Source: Marinobacterium mangrovicola (lineage in GTDB: Bacteria; Pseudomonadota; Gammaproteobacteria; Pseudomonadales; Balneatricaceae). Taken from it: a stretch of DNA of 64,000 nucleotides. Both the position numbers and the translations under genes were made by a program. Below are positions 45,295 to 54,284 of the stretch, piece by piece. The notes beneath the pieces were generated by a model. The model was not told the DNA's origin, did no database searches, and saw nothing but the letters and a program-made list of their open reading frames with translations. Numbering within the stretch: position 1 is the first letter of the stretch; each line of letters opens with the position of its first letter. The stretch is taken from positions 248,001 to 312,000 of the forward strand of contig NZ_SMFU01000007.1 in assembly GCF_004339595.1 (NCBI RefSeq). The letters are read 5' to 3'.

Positions 45295-48200
45295 ATGAAG
45301 TGTATAAACGCGCTGGCCAGTAACATGGCGTCGCTTAATTTTCCAAGCCAGTTACGACAGAAGTTAAGACAGAAGTTACGCCCGAAGCTGCTGCTGACAT
45401 TTCTGCTGGCTGCCTCTGTGCAGTCCGCCTTTGCGGCCAGCCAGTATATGGCTGTCTCCAGGGTGAGTTCATCCAGTGGCTATGAGATCGAAACCGGGCA
45501 GGTCGTTGATGGACTCGGTGTCAGCGAGGTCGATACCGCCCTGGCTTCCAGCGGTCGGCTGCTGACCTTTGTTATCGACGGACAGATTCATACGGCGGAT
45601 GCAGCGGGCTTCGAAGAGGTGGTCAACAACAGCGCCGTAGGCTCGACGCTATTGAGGTTCGATGCAGCGGGCGATACGGCAAGGCTCTGTCTGACCCTGT
45701 TCGATAAACAGAACGAGAGCTATCTCTATCCCTCATCTCCACAGCTTGAAAACTATCTTCGGGTGACCCAAGCGGATAACCCTGTCAGCTTTACGGCAGT
45801 AATGTCCCGTGAGGAGCTGGAAGAGGATGCGGTTAATTATCAGCGTCTGCGTCGCAGCGAGTCGGACCTGTGCCTGGAGGGGCTGGAATATTCGACCAAT
45901 TACAAGGTCGAGTTGCTGTCGGGGCTGGAGCTTAGCGCCTGCAGCGGTGAAGGATGCCAGCCGATAGTGCTGCAGGAGGGCGTCTCTTTCTGGGGCGCGA
46001 CCGGTGATCGGCCAGCAGCGATCGAGCTGGTATCCGGCAAGCGTATCCTGCCGGTTGAAGGTGAGGCGTTGATCCCCGTTCAGCTGACCAATGTCAGCAG
46101 CGTGAATATCGAACTGTTCGAGGTCGACCTGCGCAGTATCACCAGCGCGGGCTCTCTTTTTAAGTCCATATCCGGCTATGAGAGAGAGTGGTTGTCCTCG
46201 GAATATGCCCGCTCGCTCGGTAGCAAGCAGGTGAAGCTGGAACCTACGTTAAACAGCACCCGGTCGGTCAATATCAATCTCGATTCGCTGCTGCCAAATC
46301 CGGCTAAAGGGATCTATGTTGCGGTTTTTGACTCCGAGGATCTTAACCTCAGAGAGTGGGACACGAAACCGACCCAGTGGCTGATCCGCTCCAACCTGTC
46401 GATCTCCAGCTATCACGGCCGCAACCAGACCGATATTTTCCTGACGGCCTTCGATTCCATGGACCCTGTGGCGGACGCGCAGGTGCAGGTGATAGCCCAG
46501 AACAACCGCCTGCTGTTCGAGGGTAAGTCTGACCGCAGTGGCCATCTGAGTATTCCCGGCCACCTGCTGGCGGGACAGGGAGGGCACGCGCCGGCGTTCC
46601 TGCTGGTTGACGGGCAGCGCCAGGGGCTTGGGCTACTGCAGTTCAGCGCCGGGGGCGGTGAGCTGAAGACCGGGCAAAAAGGGATGGCCAAGGCGACGGA
46701 TCGCGACATCTATCTGACCTCCGACCGGGAGCTTTATCGCGCCGGAGACAGCATCCAGTTTGTACTGATGGGACGTGATAGCAAGCTGGATGCGCTGCAA
46801 GGGATTGATCTTAAAGTCGAGCTGGTGGACGCGTACCAGGATGTTATCGACAAGCGCAGTATCAGCCCTGATCAGTTTGGCCTGGCGCAGAGCGCTTTTG
46901 ACCTGGCCGCTAATATCGAACTGGGCACCTACGAGGTCGTTGTCAAAGGAATGGACGATGTCGTGCTCGCACGCCACAAGGTGCGCGTGGAAGACTTTGT
47001 TCCGCTGACCCTGAGAGCTGAGCTGGAGACCCAGGAAACCTGGAGTATCGAAGAGGAAACCGGCCTCACTCTGTCCGCGGAATATTTTTCCGGTGGCAAG
47101 GCGGCGAATCTGGACTCGGAGCTGGTGGCAGCGATCAAGTTGTCGAACACCCATGAGTCCGATGCGCTGAAAGGTTACCTGTTTGGCTCCGACAAGGAGC
47201 AGCCCCAGCAATACCTGGATACATTTACCGGCAAGTTGAGTGCGCAGGGTGAGTCGACCTACGCCTTCAGTCTGCCCCAGGACGAGTTTGCCCAAAGTGG
47301 CCTCTATAGCCTGAGTCTCAAAGGCTCGGTCTTTGATGTGGGGGGGCGGCCCAACAGCGTCTACGAACAGGTCAAGGTTGATGCTACAGGCTCCTATCTG
47401 GGCGCCAGGCCCCAGTTCTCCGGTGCGCTGGAGGAGGGGGAGAATGCGGTCTTCGATCTGATCCGGGTGAATCGTGACGGCGCAACTCTGCCCTTTGAGC
47501 AGGTCCGCTACGAGTTGAGAGAAGTGGACTATTCCTTTGACTGGTACTTCGATAATGGCTGGCGCTACCGCAGCAAACGCCAGGGCGACAGGGTTGTTAC
47601 CGCCGGCGAGACCAGCGATCACCGACTGGTGCTGACCGACAGCCTGGACTGGGGCAGCTATGAGCTGGTGGTCGTCGATAGCACCGGGTTTACCACGGTG
47701 GTTCCGTTCAGTGTCGGCTGGTACGGAGACACCCCGGTCAGTGAGCCGGGGCAGCTGGAGCTCTCCGTTGAGGCCAAGGATGATGAAGAGCTGCTGCTCA
47801 AGCTGGATGCTCCGTTCTCCGGCACCCTGCGGGTGATGCAGGCCAGCGCCGATATCGAGGATTATCGTCTGCTTGATGTGAAGCAGGGCGCCAATGAGTT
47901 CAGCGTTCCCCGTGAGGTTGATGCGGAACCCGGATTTCATCTGCTGGCGACCCTGGTGCGTCCGGTGGCCAGAGGCTCCGAGCACCTGCCGCAGATCGCC
48001 ATGGGTAGTGCCTGGATCGATCATCTTGCCGAGGGACGGCTGCTCGATACCGAGGTTGAGGTGGCGGAAACCCAGCGCTCCAGTCAGCCCACAACAATCC
48101 GCGTACGGGTGAACAGCGACGCTGGTAAGGGGATGATTTTCCTTGTCGATGAGGGGATTCACGCGATCTCCCGCTACCGCAATGCGGATCCGCGCGAGTT

Positions 48201-50391
48201 CTTTTTCGGACAGCGCAAGCTATCCCTCGGGTTCCTTTCGAACTTCGGTCAGCTGATCCAGCAGGACCAGCAGCTTCAGGCCTATGGCGTCGGCGGTGAC
48301 CAGGGAGAGAGCGACCCCGGCGTGCTGCGCTCTGATTTCTTCAAAACAGTGACCCAGCACTCGCCGCTGCTTGATATCGAGCAGGGCGTGATGGAATACA
48401 CCTTTGATGCGCCGGATTTTGAGGGTGAGATGCGGGCCGTGGTGCTGGTGGTTTCCGATCAGGGCGTTGGTTTTGAGCAGGCGCAGATCCGGGTGCAGGA
48501 CCCGGTCAGTATCGATGTCTCGCTGCCGCGTTTTGTCGGCGTTGGCGACAGGATTGCAGGCAAGCTCGGGCTGCGTGTGAATGAGCCCAGAGATGAATTG
48601 ACGCTGGATCTCCAGGTCGGAGAGGACAGCACGACGTCAACTCTGGCAAGCCCCGCCGAGGGGCAGCGCCTGAACCAGGCGCTACCGTTGCACAGCGCCC
48701 TGGCGGGCGCGATCCCTGTGCAGATCGATCTGAGCGCTAACGATCAGTCGGTGCGCCGGGACTACAGCATCCAGGCCAGGGAGACCTCCTATCCGCTGGC
48801 GCAGATGCGCTCGATACAGTTGCCGCAGTCCGCTGCCCAGGATGGACGTTTCGAGATAGCACCAATGGATCTTTCCGGGTTTGCCAACCCCGAAACTACG
48901 GCTATCCAGTGGTCGCTTTCCACGCGCCCCGGTGCTTCGTTGCGCCAGGCGGTGGCGGCTCTGGATCGCTATCCCTACGGCTGTGTCGAACAGGTATCCA
49001 GTGGCACCCGTGGGTTGCTTGCGATCGCGTCGCTCAACGCGGCGGATAGCCGGCTGGAGCGCAAGATCAACCGCGGTATCGACGCTATTCTGGCGAAACA
49101 GAAAGCCAACGGCTCCTTCGGCTACTGGGACAGGGATGATCGGGTCGAGGAGCGTTACCAGGCCTACGCCGCCGAAACGCTGCTTGATGCCATGCCCTAT
49201 GCATCGAACCCGGAAGCGGCAAAAGCTGCGCTGGATCGCGCGCTGACCTACCTCGATCGCCAGTTCGTCGAGGATGCCTGGACCGCGCTTTATACCTACG
49301 GCGTGCTGGCGAAGGCGGGCTATGAGGTCACCAGTCGCGCCCGCTATGCCATCGACGAGCAGTTACCCGCGGCGCTGGCGCAACAAAACGACCCGCGGCA
49401 GCGCATGGATCTGCTGCTGGCCGCCTACTGGAGCGCGGCGCAGATTCAGGATGACAAACGTGCTGAGCGTCTGCTGACTGAGCTGAGTGCAGCGTCTGAT
49501 GCGCTGGTCAGCAGGTCTGAGCAGCAGACGCCTGCTCAACGCTGGTTTGATCCCCTGATCGCCGAGGCCGGCACTGAATCTGAATCCCGGCCCTGGATCA
49601 CCACCTCGGGCATCATGCTTGCAACCATCCCGCCGGCCTACCGCACGGCGTTAACGGACTCCCTGAGCAATCGTGCTATCCAGGGGCTCTCTGAACTGCG
49701 CTACCGCTCCACGCTCAACAATGCCCATCTGGCGGCATTGACCGAGGGGGCGGACAGGTCGGACGCGCTGAATATCCGCGTCAATGGTGAGCCCATCGGT
49801 GCGGATCTGGCGATTCCGGCGGAACTGGCGGTACAGGGTTTCAGCCTTGAACACGATGCCAGCGAGACGCTGTTCCTGAACGCCGAGATCATCGGCCCGC
49901 GCAGCTCTTCACAGGCGCTGCGCAATGGTCTGAAGGTGGAAAAATTCTGGGTCGATGACAGCGGCAGCATCCTCAGCAGAAATCAAAGTCTGAGTCTGGA
50001 GCAGGGCGAGTCGGTCAATGTGGTTGTCCATGTGAGGGCCGATAAAGAGCTGGGCAATGGCAACCTGATGCTGACCGATCTGCTGCCCTCGGGCTTCGAG
50101 CTTGAAGCCGATTCAGGCATAGAGCCTCGGATAGAGCTAGCTGCTGGCAAGGTGGAACTGCTCTCCAATCTGCGCGCGGCGCGACCCACCTGGGAGCAGC
50201 GCATGGATGATCGCTACGTGGCCAACTTCGACCTGAGCTGGAGCGAGGGTAGAAGTGCGCTGATCCACTACCGGGTGCGTGCCGCTTATCCCGGTACCAT
50301 GCAGCTGCCCGATGCCCATGCGGAGTTCATGTATCGGGCGGAGGTGAATGGCCGCAGCAGCGTTGGCGAGGCGCAGATCCTGGAGAAGTGA
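45295..50391 (+). CDS. yfhM: Bacterial alpha-2-macroglobulin (YfhM-like) protease trap
   Basis: Bacterial alpha-2-macroglobulins trap foreign proteases in the periplasm and work with PbpC, whose gene follows 7 bp later. The 1698-residue protein (from 45295) has a signal peptide (LLLTFLLAASVQSAFA, about residues 33-47), macroglobulin beta domains with the MG2-type motif DIYLTSDRELYRAGDSIQF, and a bait-like middle. The thioester motif is CVEQ (Cys1230, in YPYGCVEQVSSG). A helical thioester domain follows (KQKANGSFGYWDRDD), then the receptor-binding-like C-terminus. Unlike E. coli YfhM it has no lipobox. The start is uncertain: an upstream ATG at 45085 has the better ribosome-binding site but gives an odd 70-residue extension. 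Confidence 0.93.
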   Translation: MKCINALASNMASLNFPSQLRQKLRQKLRPKLLLTFLLAASVQSAFAASQYMAVSRVSSSSGYEIETGQVVDGLGVSEVDTALASSGRLLTFVIDGQIHTADAAGFEEVVNNSAVGSTLLRFDAAGDTARLCLTLFDKQNESYLYPSSPQLENYLRVTQADNPVSFTAVMSREELEEDAVNYQRLRRSESDLCLEGLEYSTNYKVELLSGLELSACSGEGCQPIVLQEGVSFWGATGDRPAAIELVSGKRILPVEGEALIPVQLTNVSSVNIELFEVDLRSITSAGSLFKSISGYEREWLSSEYARSLGSKQVKLEPTLNSTRSVNINLDSLLPNPAKGIYVAVFDSEDLNLREWDTKPTQWLIRSNLSISSYHGRNQTDIFLTAFDSMDPVADAQVQVIAQNNRLLFEGKSDRSGHLSIPGHLLAGQGGHAPAFLLVDGQRQGLGLLQFSAGGGELKTGQKGMAKATDRDIYLTSDRELYRAGDSIQFVLMGRDSKLDALQGIDLKVELVDAYQDVIDKRSISPDQFGLAQSAFDLAANIELGTYEVVVKGMDDVVLARHKVRVEDFVPLTLRAELETQETWSIEEETGLTLSAEYFSGGKAANLDSELVAAIKLSNTHESDALKGYLFGSDKEQPQQYLDTFTGKLSAQGESTYAFSLPQDEFAQSGLYSLSLKGSVFDVGGRPNSVYEQVKVDATGSYLGARPQFSGALEEGENAVFDLIRVNRDGATLPFEQVRYELREVDYSFDWYFDNGWRYRSKRQGDRVVTAGETSDHRLVLTDSLDWGSYELVVVDSTGFTTVVPFSVGWYGDTPVSEPGQLELSVEAKDDEELLLKLDAPFSGTLRVMQASADIEDYRLLDVKQGANEFSVPREVDAEPGFHLLATLVRPVARGSEHLPQIAMGSAWIDHLAEGRLLDTEVEVAETQRSSQPTTIRVRVNSDAGKGMIFLVDEGIHAISRYRNADPREFFFGQRKLSLGFLSNFGQLIQQDQQLQAYGVGGDQGESDPGVLRSDFFKTVTQHSPLLDIEQGVMEYTFDAPDFEGEMRAVVLVVSDQGVGFEQAQIRVQDPVSIDVSLPRFVGVGDRIAGKLGLRVNEPRDELTLDLQVGEDSTTSTLASPAEGQRLNQALPLHSALAGAIPVQIDLSANDQSVRRDYSIQARETSYPLAQMRSIQLPQSAAQDGRFEIAPMDLSGFANPETTAIQWSLSTRPGASLRQAVAALDRYPYGCVEQVSSGTRGLLAIASLNAADSRLERKINRGIDAILAKQKANGSFGYWDRDDRVEERYQAYAAETLLDAMPYASNPEAAKAALDRALTYLDRQFVEDAWTALYTYGVLAKAGYEVTSRARYAIDEQLPAALAQQNDPRQRMDLLLAAYWSAAQIQDDKRAERLLTELSAASDALVSRSEQQTPAQRWFDPLIAEAGTESESRPWITTSGIMLATIPPAYRTALTDSLSNRAIQGLSELRYRSTLNNAHLAALTEGADRSDALNIRVNGEPIGADLAIPAELAVQGFSLEHDASETLFLNAEIIGPRSSSQALRNGLKVEKFWVDDSGSILSRNQSLSLEQGESVNVVVHVRADKELGNGNLMLTDLLPSGFELEADSGIEPRIELAAGKVELLSNLRAARPTWEQRMDDRYVANFDLSWSEGRSALIHYRVRAAYPGTMQLPDAHAEFMYRAEVNGRSSVGEAQILEK

Positions 50392-50398
50392 CAGAGAA

Positions 50399-52345
50399 AT
50401 GATCCGCAGAACGCTGCTGATACTGGGGCTGCTGGCAGCTTTGCTGCTGGTGGCGCTGGCCGTCTATATCCGGCAGCCGCTGGGGACCTCCCGGCTAGAT
50501 AGTACAGCCAACGTGGTACTGGACCAGCAGGGCGAGCGTCTGGCGACCCGTCTGAGCGTCGATGGCTTCTGGCGTGAACCGGTGTCCCTGGAGGAGATCG
50601 ATCCGCGCCTGATCGAGATGCTAGTGGCCTACGAGGACAAACGCTTCTGGCAACATCCGGGTGTCGACCTGCTGGCGGTTCTCAGGGCAATGAGCACTAT
50701 GCTGCACCATGGCAGGGTGGTGTCGGGCGCGTCTACGCTGACGATGCAGACGGTACGGCTGATGTATCCGGAGCTGGGGCGCAAGACTCTGGGTGCGAAG
50801 CTTGAGCAGATGTTGATGGCGCTGCGGCTGGAACACCACTGGTCAAAGCGGCAGATACTCGAAGCCTATTTCAACCTCGCCCCCTATGGCGGCAACATTG
50901 AAGGGATCCGCGCTGCAAGCTTCGCCTGGCTTAACCGCTCACCCTTGCACCTGACCTACAGGGAGGCCGCGTTTTTTGTCGCGCTGCCCCAGTCACCGGA
51001 GTCACGTCGTCCCGATCGCCACAGAGAGGCCGCCGAGCGTGCGACATCACGGGTGCTGCAGGATGTAGCCGAGTCTTTCGGTTGGAGTCAGCAGCAGCTT
51101 GAGGAGTACCAGGCGGAGCTGATTCCGCTGCGCAAACAGGGCTTTAGTACTGGCGATGCGCATCTGATCGATCGTCTGGGCAGCGCTTCGGGCGGCATTG
51201 TTCGCACCCATATCGATGGCGAGTGGCAGGCCCGCGCCCGTGAGATCTTGCGCGGTGCTATCGCGTCACATGGCTCTGCCTATAACGCTGCTGTGATGGT
51301 GGTGGAGCGGCGCACCGGCCGGGTGAAAACCTACCTGGCGTCTTCCGGTTACGCTAATGCTGAGCGCAAGGGCGCCAATAACTTCCTGCTGGCCCTGCGC
51401 AGCCCCGGTTCTACGCTCAAACCGATGATTTACGGTATGGCGTTGCAGCGGGGTCTGCTGGAGCCGCAGTCATCGATGCTGGATACGGAGATTCAGGTTG
51501 AGGGTTATGCGCCGACCAATTTTGACGATGGTTTTCATGGCCGTGTCCGTCTCAAAGAGGCGCTGATTCAGTCACTGAATATTCCCGCGATCAACACTCT
51601 CGAAAGGCTGGGGCCGCAGAACGTGGAGAGGCGCTTGCGCCAGTATCTGTCGATCCCCCGAACCCAGGCGCAAGGGGCCGGCTTATCGCTGGCGGTGGGC
51701 GGCTTTTACATGACCGCCGAGCAGCTCGCGACGCTTTACCTGGGGATGCTCGATCAGCCCGCGCCAAGATTGTCGTTTCTGTCAGATGCAAACGAACAAT
51801 ACAGCGAGGGCATTCTCAGTAACCAGGCCTCCGACCAGCTTGTTTCTCTGCTCTCGCAGCGCGATAACCGCGGCCTGCCTTACGTGGTCAAGACGGGTAC
51901 ATCCGATGGTCGTAACGATGCCTGGTCGATTCATGTCACCCAACGCCATCTTGTGCTGGTATGGGTGGGCAGTCCGGATCATCTTTCCGGGGAGCAGATC
52001 TCCGGAGCACAAACGGCCAGTCCCATAGGGCGTGAGCTGATTTTGGCACTGGGGCTGGAGCCGCCGTTGATTCCAGAGATTGCAGTGCAGGAAAGGCCCT
52101 TGGTTGCGAAGGCCAACTGTAACCGTCTTATCGAGTATCCAGAACCGGACGAGCTGATCCTTACGCAGAACGGCAGAATTGCCGTAGCGAGCCGTAACAC
52201 TGGTGTGAGCTGGTATCTCAACGGCAAGGCCGTCGAGGTAGAGAATGGCACGCTACCGCTTGAGCACGCGGGAGCGAACGTGATCAGCGCGAGGTATGGA
52301 AGCTGCGATCAAGCCCAGAGTATCTTCGTTCAGTTTGTGAACTGA
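50399..52345 (+). CDS. pbpC: PbpC, class A penicillin-binding protein 1C
   Basis: The 648-residue protein has an N-terminal membrane anchor (about 5-22) and a GT51 glycosyltransferase domain with EDKRFWQHPG (about 80-89) and the STLTMQTVR and LEAYFNLAPYGGN motifs. A transpeptidase domain carries Ser338 in STLK, SLN and KTGTS. The short BiPBP_C domain (from about 570) is the mark of PbpC. The protein makes or repairs peptidoglycan. Pairing with an alpha-2-macroglobulin gene is widespread and suggests joint repair and defence after envelope damage. Confidence 0.95.
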   Translation: MIRRTLLILGLLAALLLVALAVYIRQPLGTSRLDSTANVVLDQQGERLATRLSVDGFWREPVSLEEIDPRLIEMLVAYEDKRFWQHPGVDLLAVLRAMSTMLHHGRVVSGASTLTMQTVRLMYPELGRKTLGAKLEQMLMALRLEHHWSKRQILEAYFNLAPYGGNIEGIRAASFAWLNRSPLHLTYREAAFFVALPQSPESRRPDRHREAAERATSRVLQDVAESFGWSQQQLEEYQAELIPLRKQGFSTGDAHLIDRLGSASGGIVRTHIDGEWQARAREILRGAIASHGSAYNAAVMVVERRTGRVKTYLASSGYANAERKGANNFLLALRSPGSTLKPMIYGMALQRGLLEPQSSMLDTEIQVEGYAPTNFDDGFHGRVRLKEALIQSLNIPAINTLERLGPQNVERRLRQYLSIPRTQAQGAGLSLAVGGFYMTAEQLATLYLGMLDQPAPRLSFLSDANEQYSEGILSNQASDQLVSLLSQRDNRGLPYVVKTGTSDGRNDAWSIHVTQRHLVLVWVGSPDHLSGEQISGAQTASPIGRELILALGLEPPLIPEIAVQERPLVAKANCNRLIEYPEPDELILTQNGRIAVASRNTGVSWYLNGKAVEVENGTLPLEHAGANVISARYGSCDQAQSIFVQFVN

Positions 52346-52357
52346 GCTCTTTTGCCG

Positions 52358-53632
52358 CTAGAAACGGGCACAGACATAACTGCTGACCGAGTCGCTGCCG
52401 GTGGGTTGAGGGCTGGAGGTACATTTCCTGTTGCCGCCGGGCATAGTGGACAGCTCTTCTCTGGGGATAATCTTCAGTGTCGCTGCGCTCCATGGCATCA
52501 CTGAGCAGTTGGCGTGATGGGTTTTAAGACCCTGTTCAAACGTCTCAAGCATCGGTTCGACCGTTGGTTTAAAGCGCGAGGGAAAGTCCCCCGGGTAGGA
52601 GAACTCTCCGCTGTTAGCATTGTAAGCCATTGCCTGGACGCCCTGGGAGCAAAGGTCGGCTGGCAGATTGCTTTGGTAGCGTTTCACAATCGACCATTTT
52701 TTTACACTGCTACTGTAGGCCCCCTCACAATGCTGAACTATTTCCACAATGCAGCGGGAAGGCTCTGAGACTATTGCCCGCTCAGGATGGGAAGAGGGCG
52801 CAGTCGGCGAGGTTTCGGAAGGAGTGGACTCCGTGATAAACGGCGCTTCGTTGTTATCGAATTTCTGGAGAAACGCCCATAAATTGTCGGCACGGAACCC
52901 GGTCGCTTTGGCCAGCCCTTTGTCTGGCAGGATCGATACAAAGAGACCGGCCATAACCAGTGGGATCAGCGTCGCGTAAAGCCCTGCGGGAGAGGGGCGT
53001 CGGCGCCACCGGCTTGCTTTCAGTAGCGTCAGCCAGACCGCCAGGAGAATCAAGCCAATCGATGGTAATACCCGGCTTTCCAAACCCAGGTCTGGAAAGG
53101 CAATGCGCAGCGCAAGGTTAAATATCACCACCAGAAGCGCATAAAAAATAGCGAGCCTGAAAGCCGGCCCGGCTCCACCCCAGGTAACTTCCGGATTATC
53201 GCTGCTCCAGAATCTTCGCATCAATCCGGAGGGCGCTGTTTCTCGCGCCGTCTTGACTGCTTGGGATACCTTGTCTGAACTGTTTGCGCCAGGCGTGTGC
53301 GCCGTGTCGCGAACGGGCTTTGCAGTTGCGGGCTTTTCTGGCGCTGCCTTTTGATCGGTTCGTTTATTAGTTTTTGTGCCTGAAGAATCTGTAGCGTACA
53401 CGCCCACGACGGGCATCCCTTTCGGGAGTGCTGACCCCACTGACACAGGGCCTTCGGCCACATTGCCGGTCAACGGGGAACGCATAATCACCTTTCGGCC
53501 GGACGCGTCTTTAAAGATATAAAGTTTGTCGCCTTCTGAAATGTGCTGCCCGGGTTTGAAGAAGCACTCTTCAACTACGATGGGGAAGTCCAGCGATTGT
53601 GGAGGTCTTGCGTGTGTGAGCTTGTCTGACAT
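52358..53632 (-). CDS. Membrane protein with N-terminal biotinyl/lipoyl-like domain
   Basis: The 424-residue protein starts with a barrel-sandwich-hybrid-like segment (about 15-78; CFFKPGQHISEGDKLYIFKD, MRSPLTGNVAEGPVSVGSAL), as in biotinyl-lipoyl carrier or HlyD-type domains. There is no modifiable Lys in the usual M-K-M position. An Ala/Lys/Thr-rich linker follows (about 85-145), then three membrane helices (about 158-245). A C-terminal region (about 265-424) has five Cys and ends SSYVCARF. I know no protein with this layout. It converges on pbpC with a 12-bp gap. Confidence 0.65.
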   Translation of the reverse strand: MSDKLTHARPPQSLDFPIVVEECFFKPGQHISEGDKLYIFKDASGRKVIMRSPLTGNVAEGPVSVGSALPKGMPVVGVYATDSSGTKTNKRTDQKAAPEKPATAKPVRDTAHTPGANSSDKVSQAVKTARETAPSGLMRRFWSSDNPEVTWGGAGPAFRLAIFYALLVVIFNLALRIAFPDLGLESRVLPSIGLILLAVWLTLLKASRWRRRPSPAGLYATLIPLVMAGLFVSILPDKGLAKATGFRADNLWAFLQKFDNNEAPFITESTPSETSPTAPSSHPERAIVSEPSRCIVEIVQHCEGAYSSSVKKWSIVKRYQSNLPADLCSQGVQAMAYNANSGEFSYPGDFPSRFKPTVEPMLETFEQGLKTHHANCSVMPWSAATLKIIPREELSTMPGGNRKCTSSPQPTGSDSVSSYVCARF

Positions 53633-53661
53633 CAGGGGTGACCAGGTTAGTCTTTACGAAT

Positions 53662-54075
53662 TCAGCCGTTGCCTTCTATTTCTTCGCGGCGTTCTATCTC
53701 AAGTAACTCTCTGTAAAGCTGATAGTTCTCATGGGAAAGCCCTTTTTCCAGCAGAGGCGGGAATTTAACGGGCTGGCCTTCAACGGCGGGTTCGATCAGC
53801 TCAACCAAAAAGTAGTTTTGATCGGCATTGAGCAGCAGGTTAAAGACCCGAACGATTTCTACTGCCAGTGGGCTGGACCAGTCTTTACTGAGATGGTCGG
53901 AAGATTCTCTGAGCAGCGTCAGCAGCTCGTTACTGCCGTTGCCTTCGATGTGGGATATCGCTTGTAAGCTTTGCAGGTAGGGGGCGCCGCTTTTCGGCTC
54001 CGACGCATAACCCATATTATTGCCAAATGAAAATATTAATATAATCAGATATTTATATATTGAATATTTTTTCAT
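53662..54075 (-). CDS. Small exported hypothetical protein
   Basis: The 137-residue protein has a signal peptide (about 1-25, NNMGYASEP) and a mostly helical mature part. The first 25 codons and the upstream flank are AT-rich compared with the rest. No family is recognised. It lies 29 bp upstream of the biotinyl-like membrane protein gene and in the same direction, so the two may be co-transcribed. Confidence 0.6.
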   Translation of the reverse strand: MKKYSIYKYLIILIFSFGNNMGYASEPKSGAPYLQSLQAISHIEGNGSNELLTLLRESSDHLSKDWSSPLAVEIVRVFNLLLNADQNYFLVELIEPAVEGQPVKFPPLLEKGLSHENYQLYRELLEIERREEIEGNG

Positions 54076-54237
54076 GCAGACCGCTTATTCTCGGTTAATA
54101 GGCGTTTGTCGGTGGCACTTTAGTTGCCGTTTATCTAGCCAGAGTGTGTGTAGGGTGTAAAGGCGAAGTACGGGCTTATGGCCGGCTACATGAGATGGTT
54201 TCAGTAGTGCCGCAAAGCCGATGCGCTAAGCGGATTG

Positions 54238-54268
54238 AGCCCCCGACGCGTAAAGTTGGCCGGGGGCT
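54238..54268 (-). terminator. Hairpin after the chemoreceptor gene
   Basis: The inverted repeat AGCCCCCG (54238-54245) / CGGGGGCT (54261-54268) lies 17 bp after the stop of the leftward chemoreceptor gene. It lacks a T-tract, so its strength is doubtful. Confidence 0.5.
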
Positions 54269-54284
54269 GTGTTAACGGAGCAGT

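Noticed and set aside
46633-48162. 509-codon minus-strand frame within the macroglobulin gene
   Set aside because: It is antisense to a well-supported gene; the composition looks like a frame artefact.
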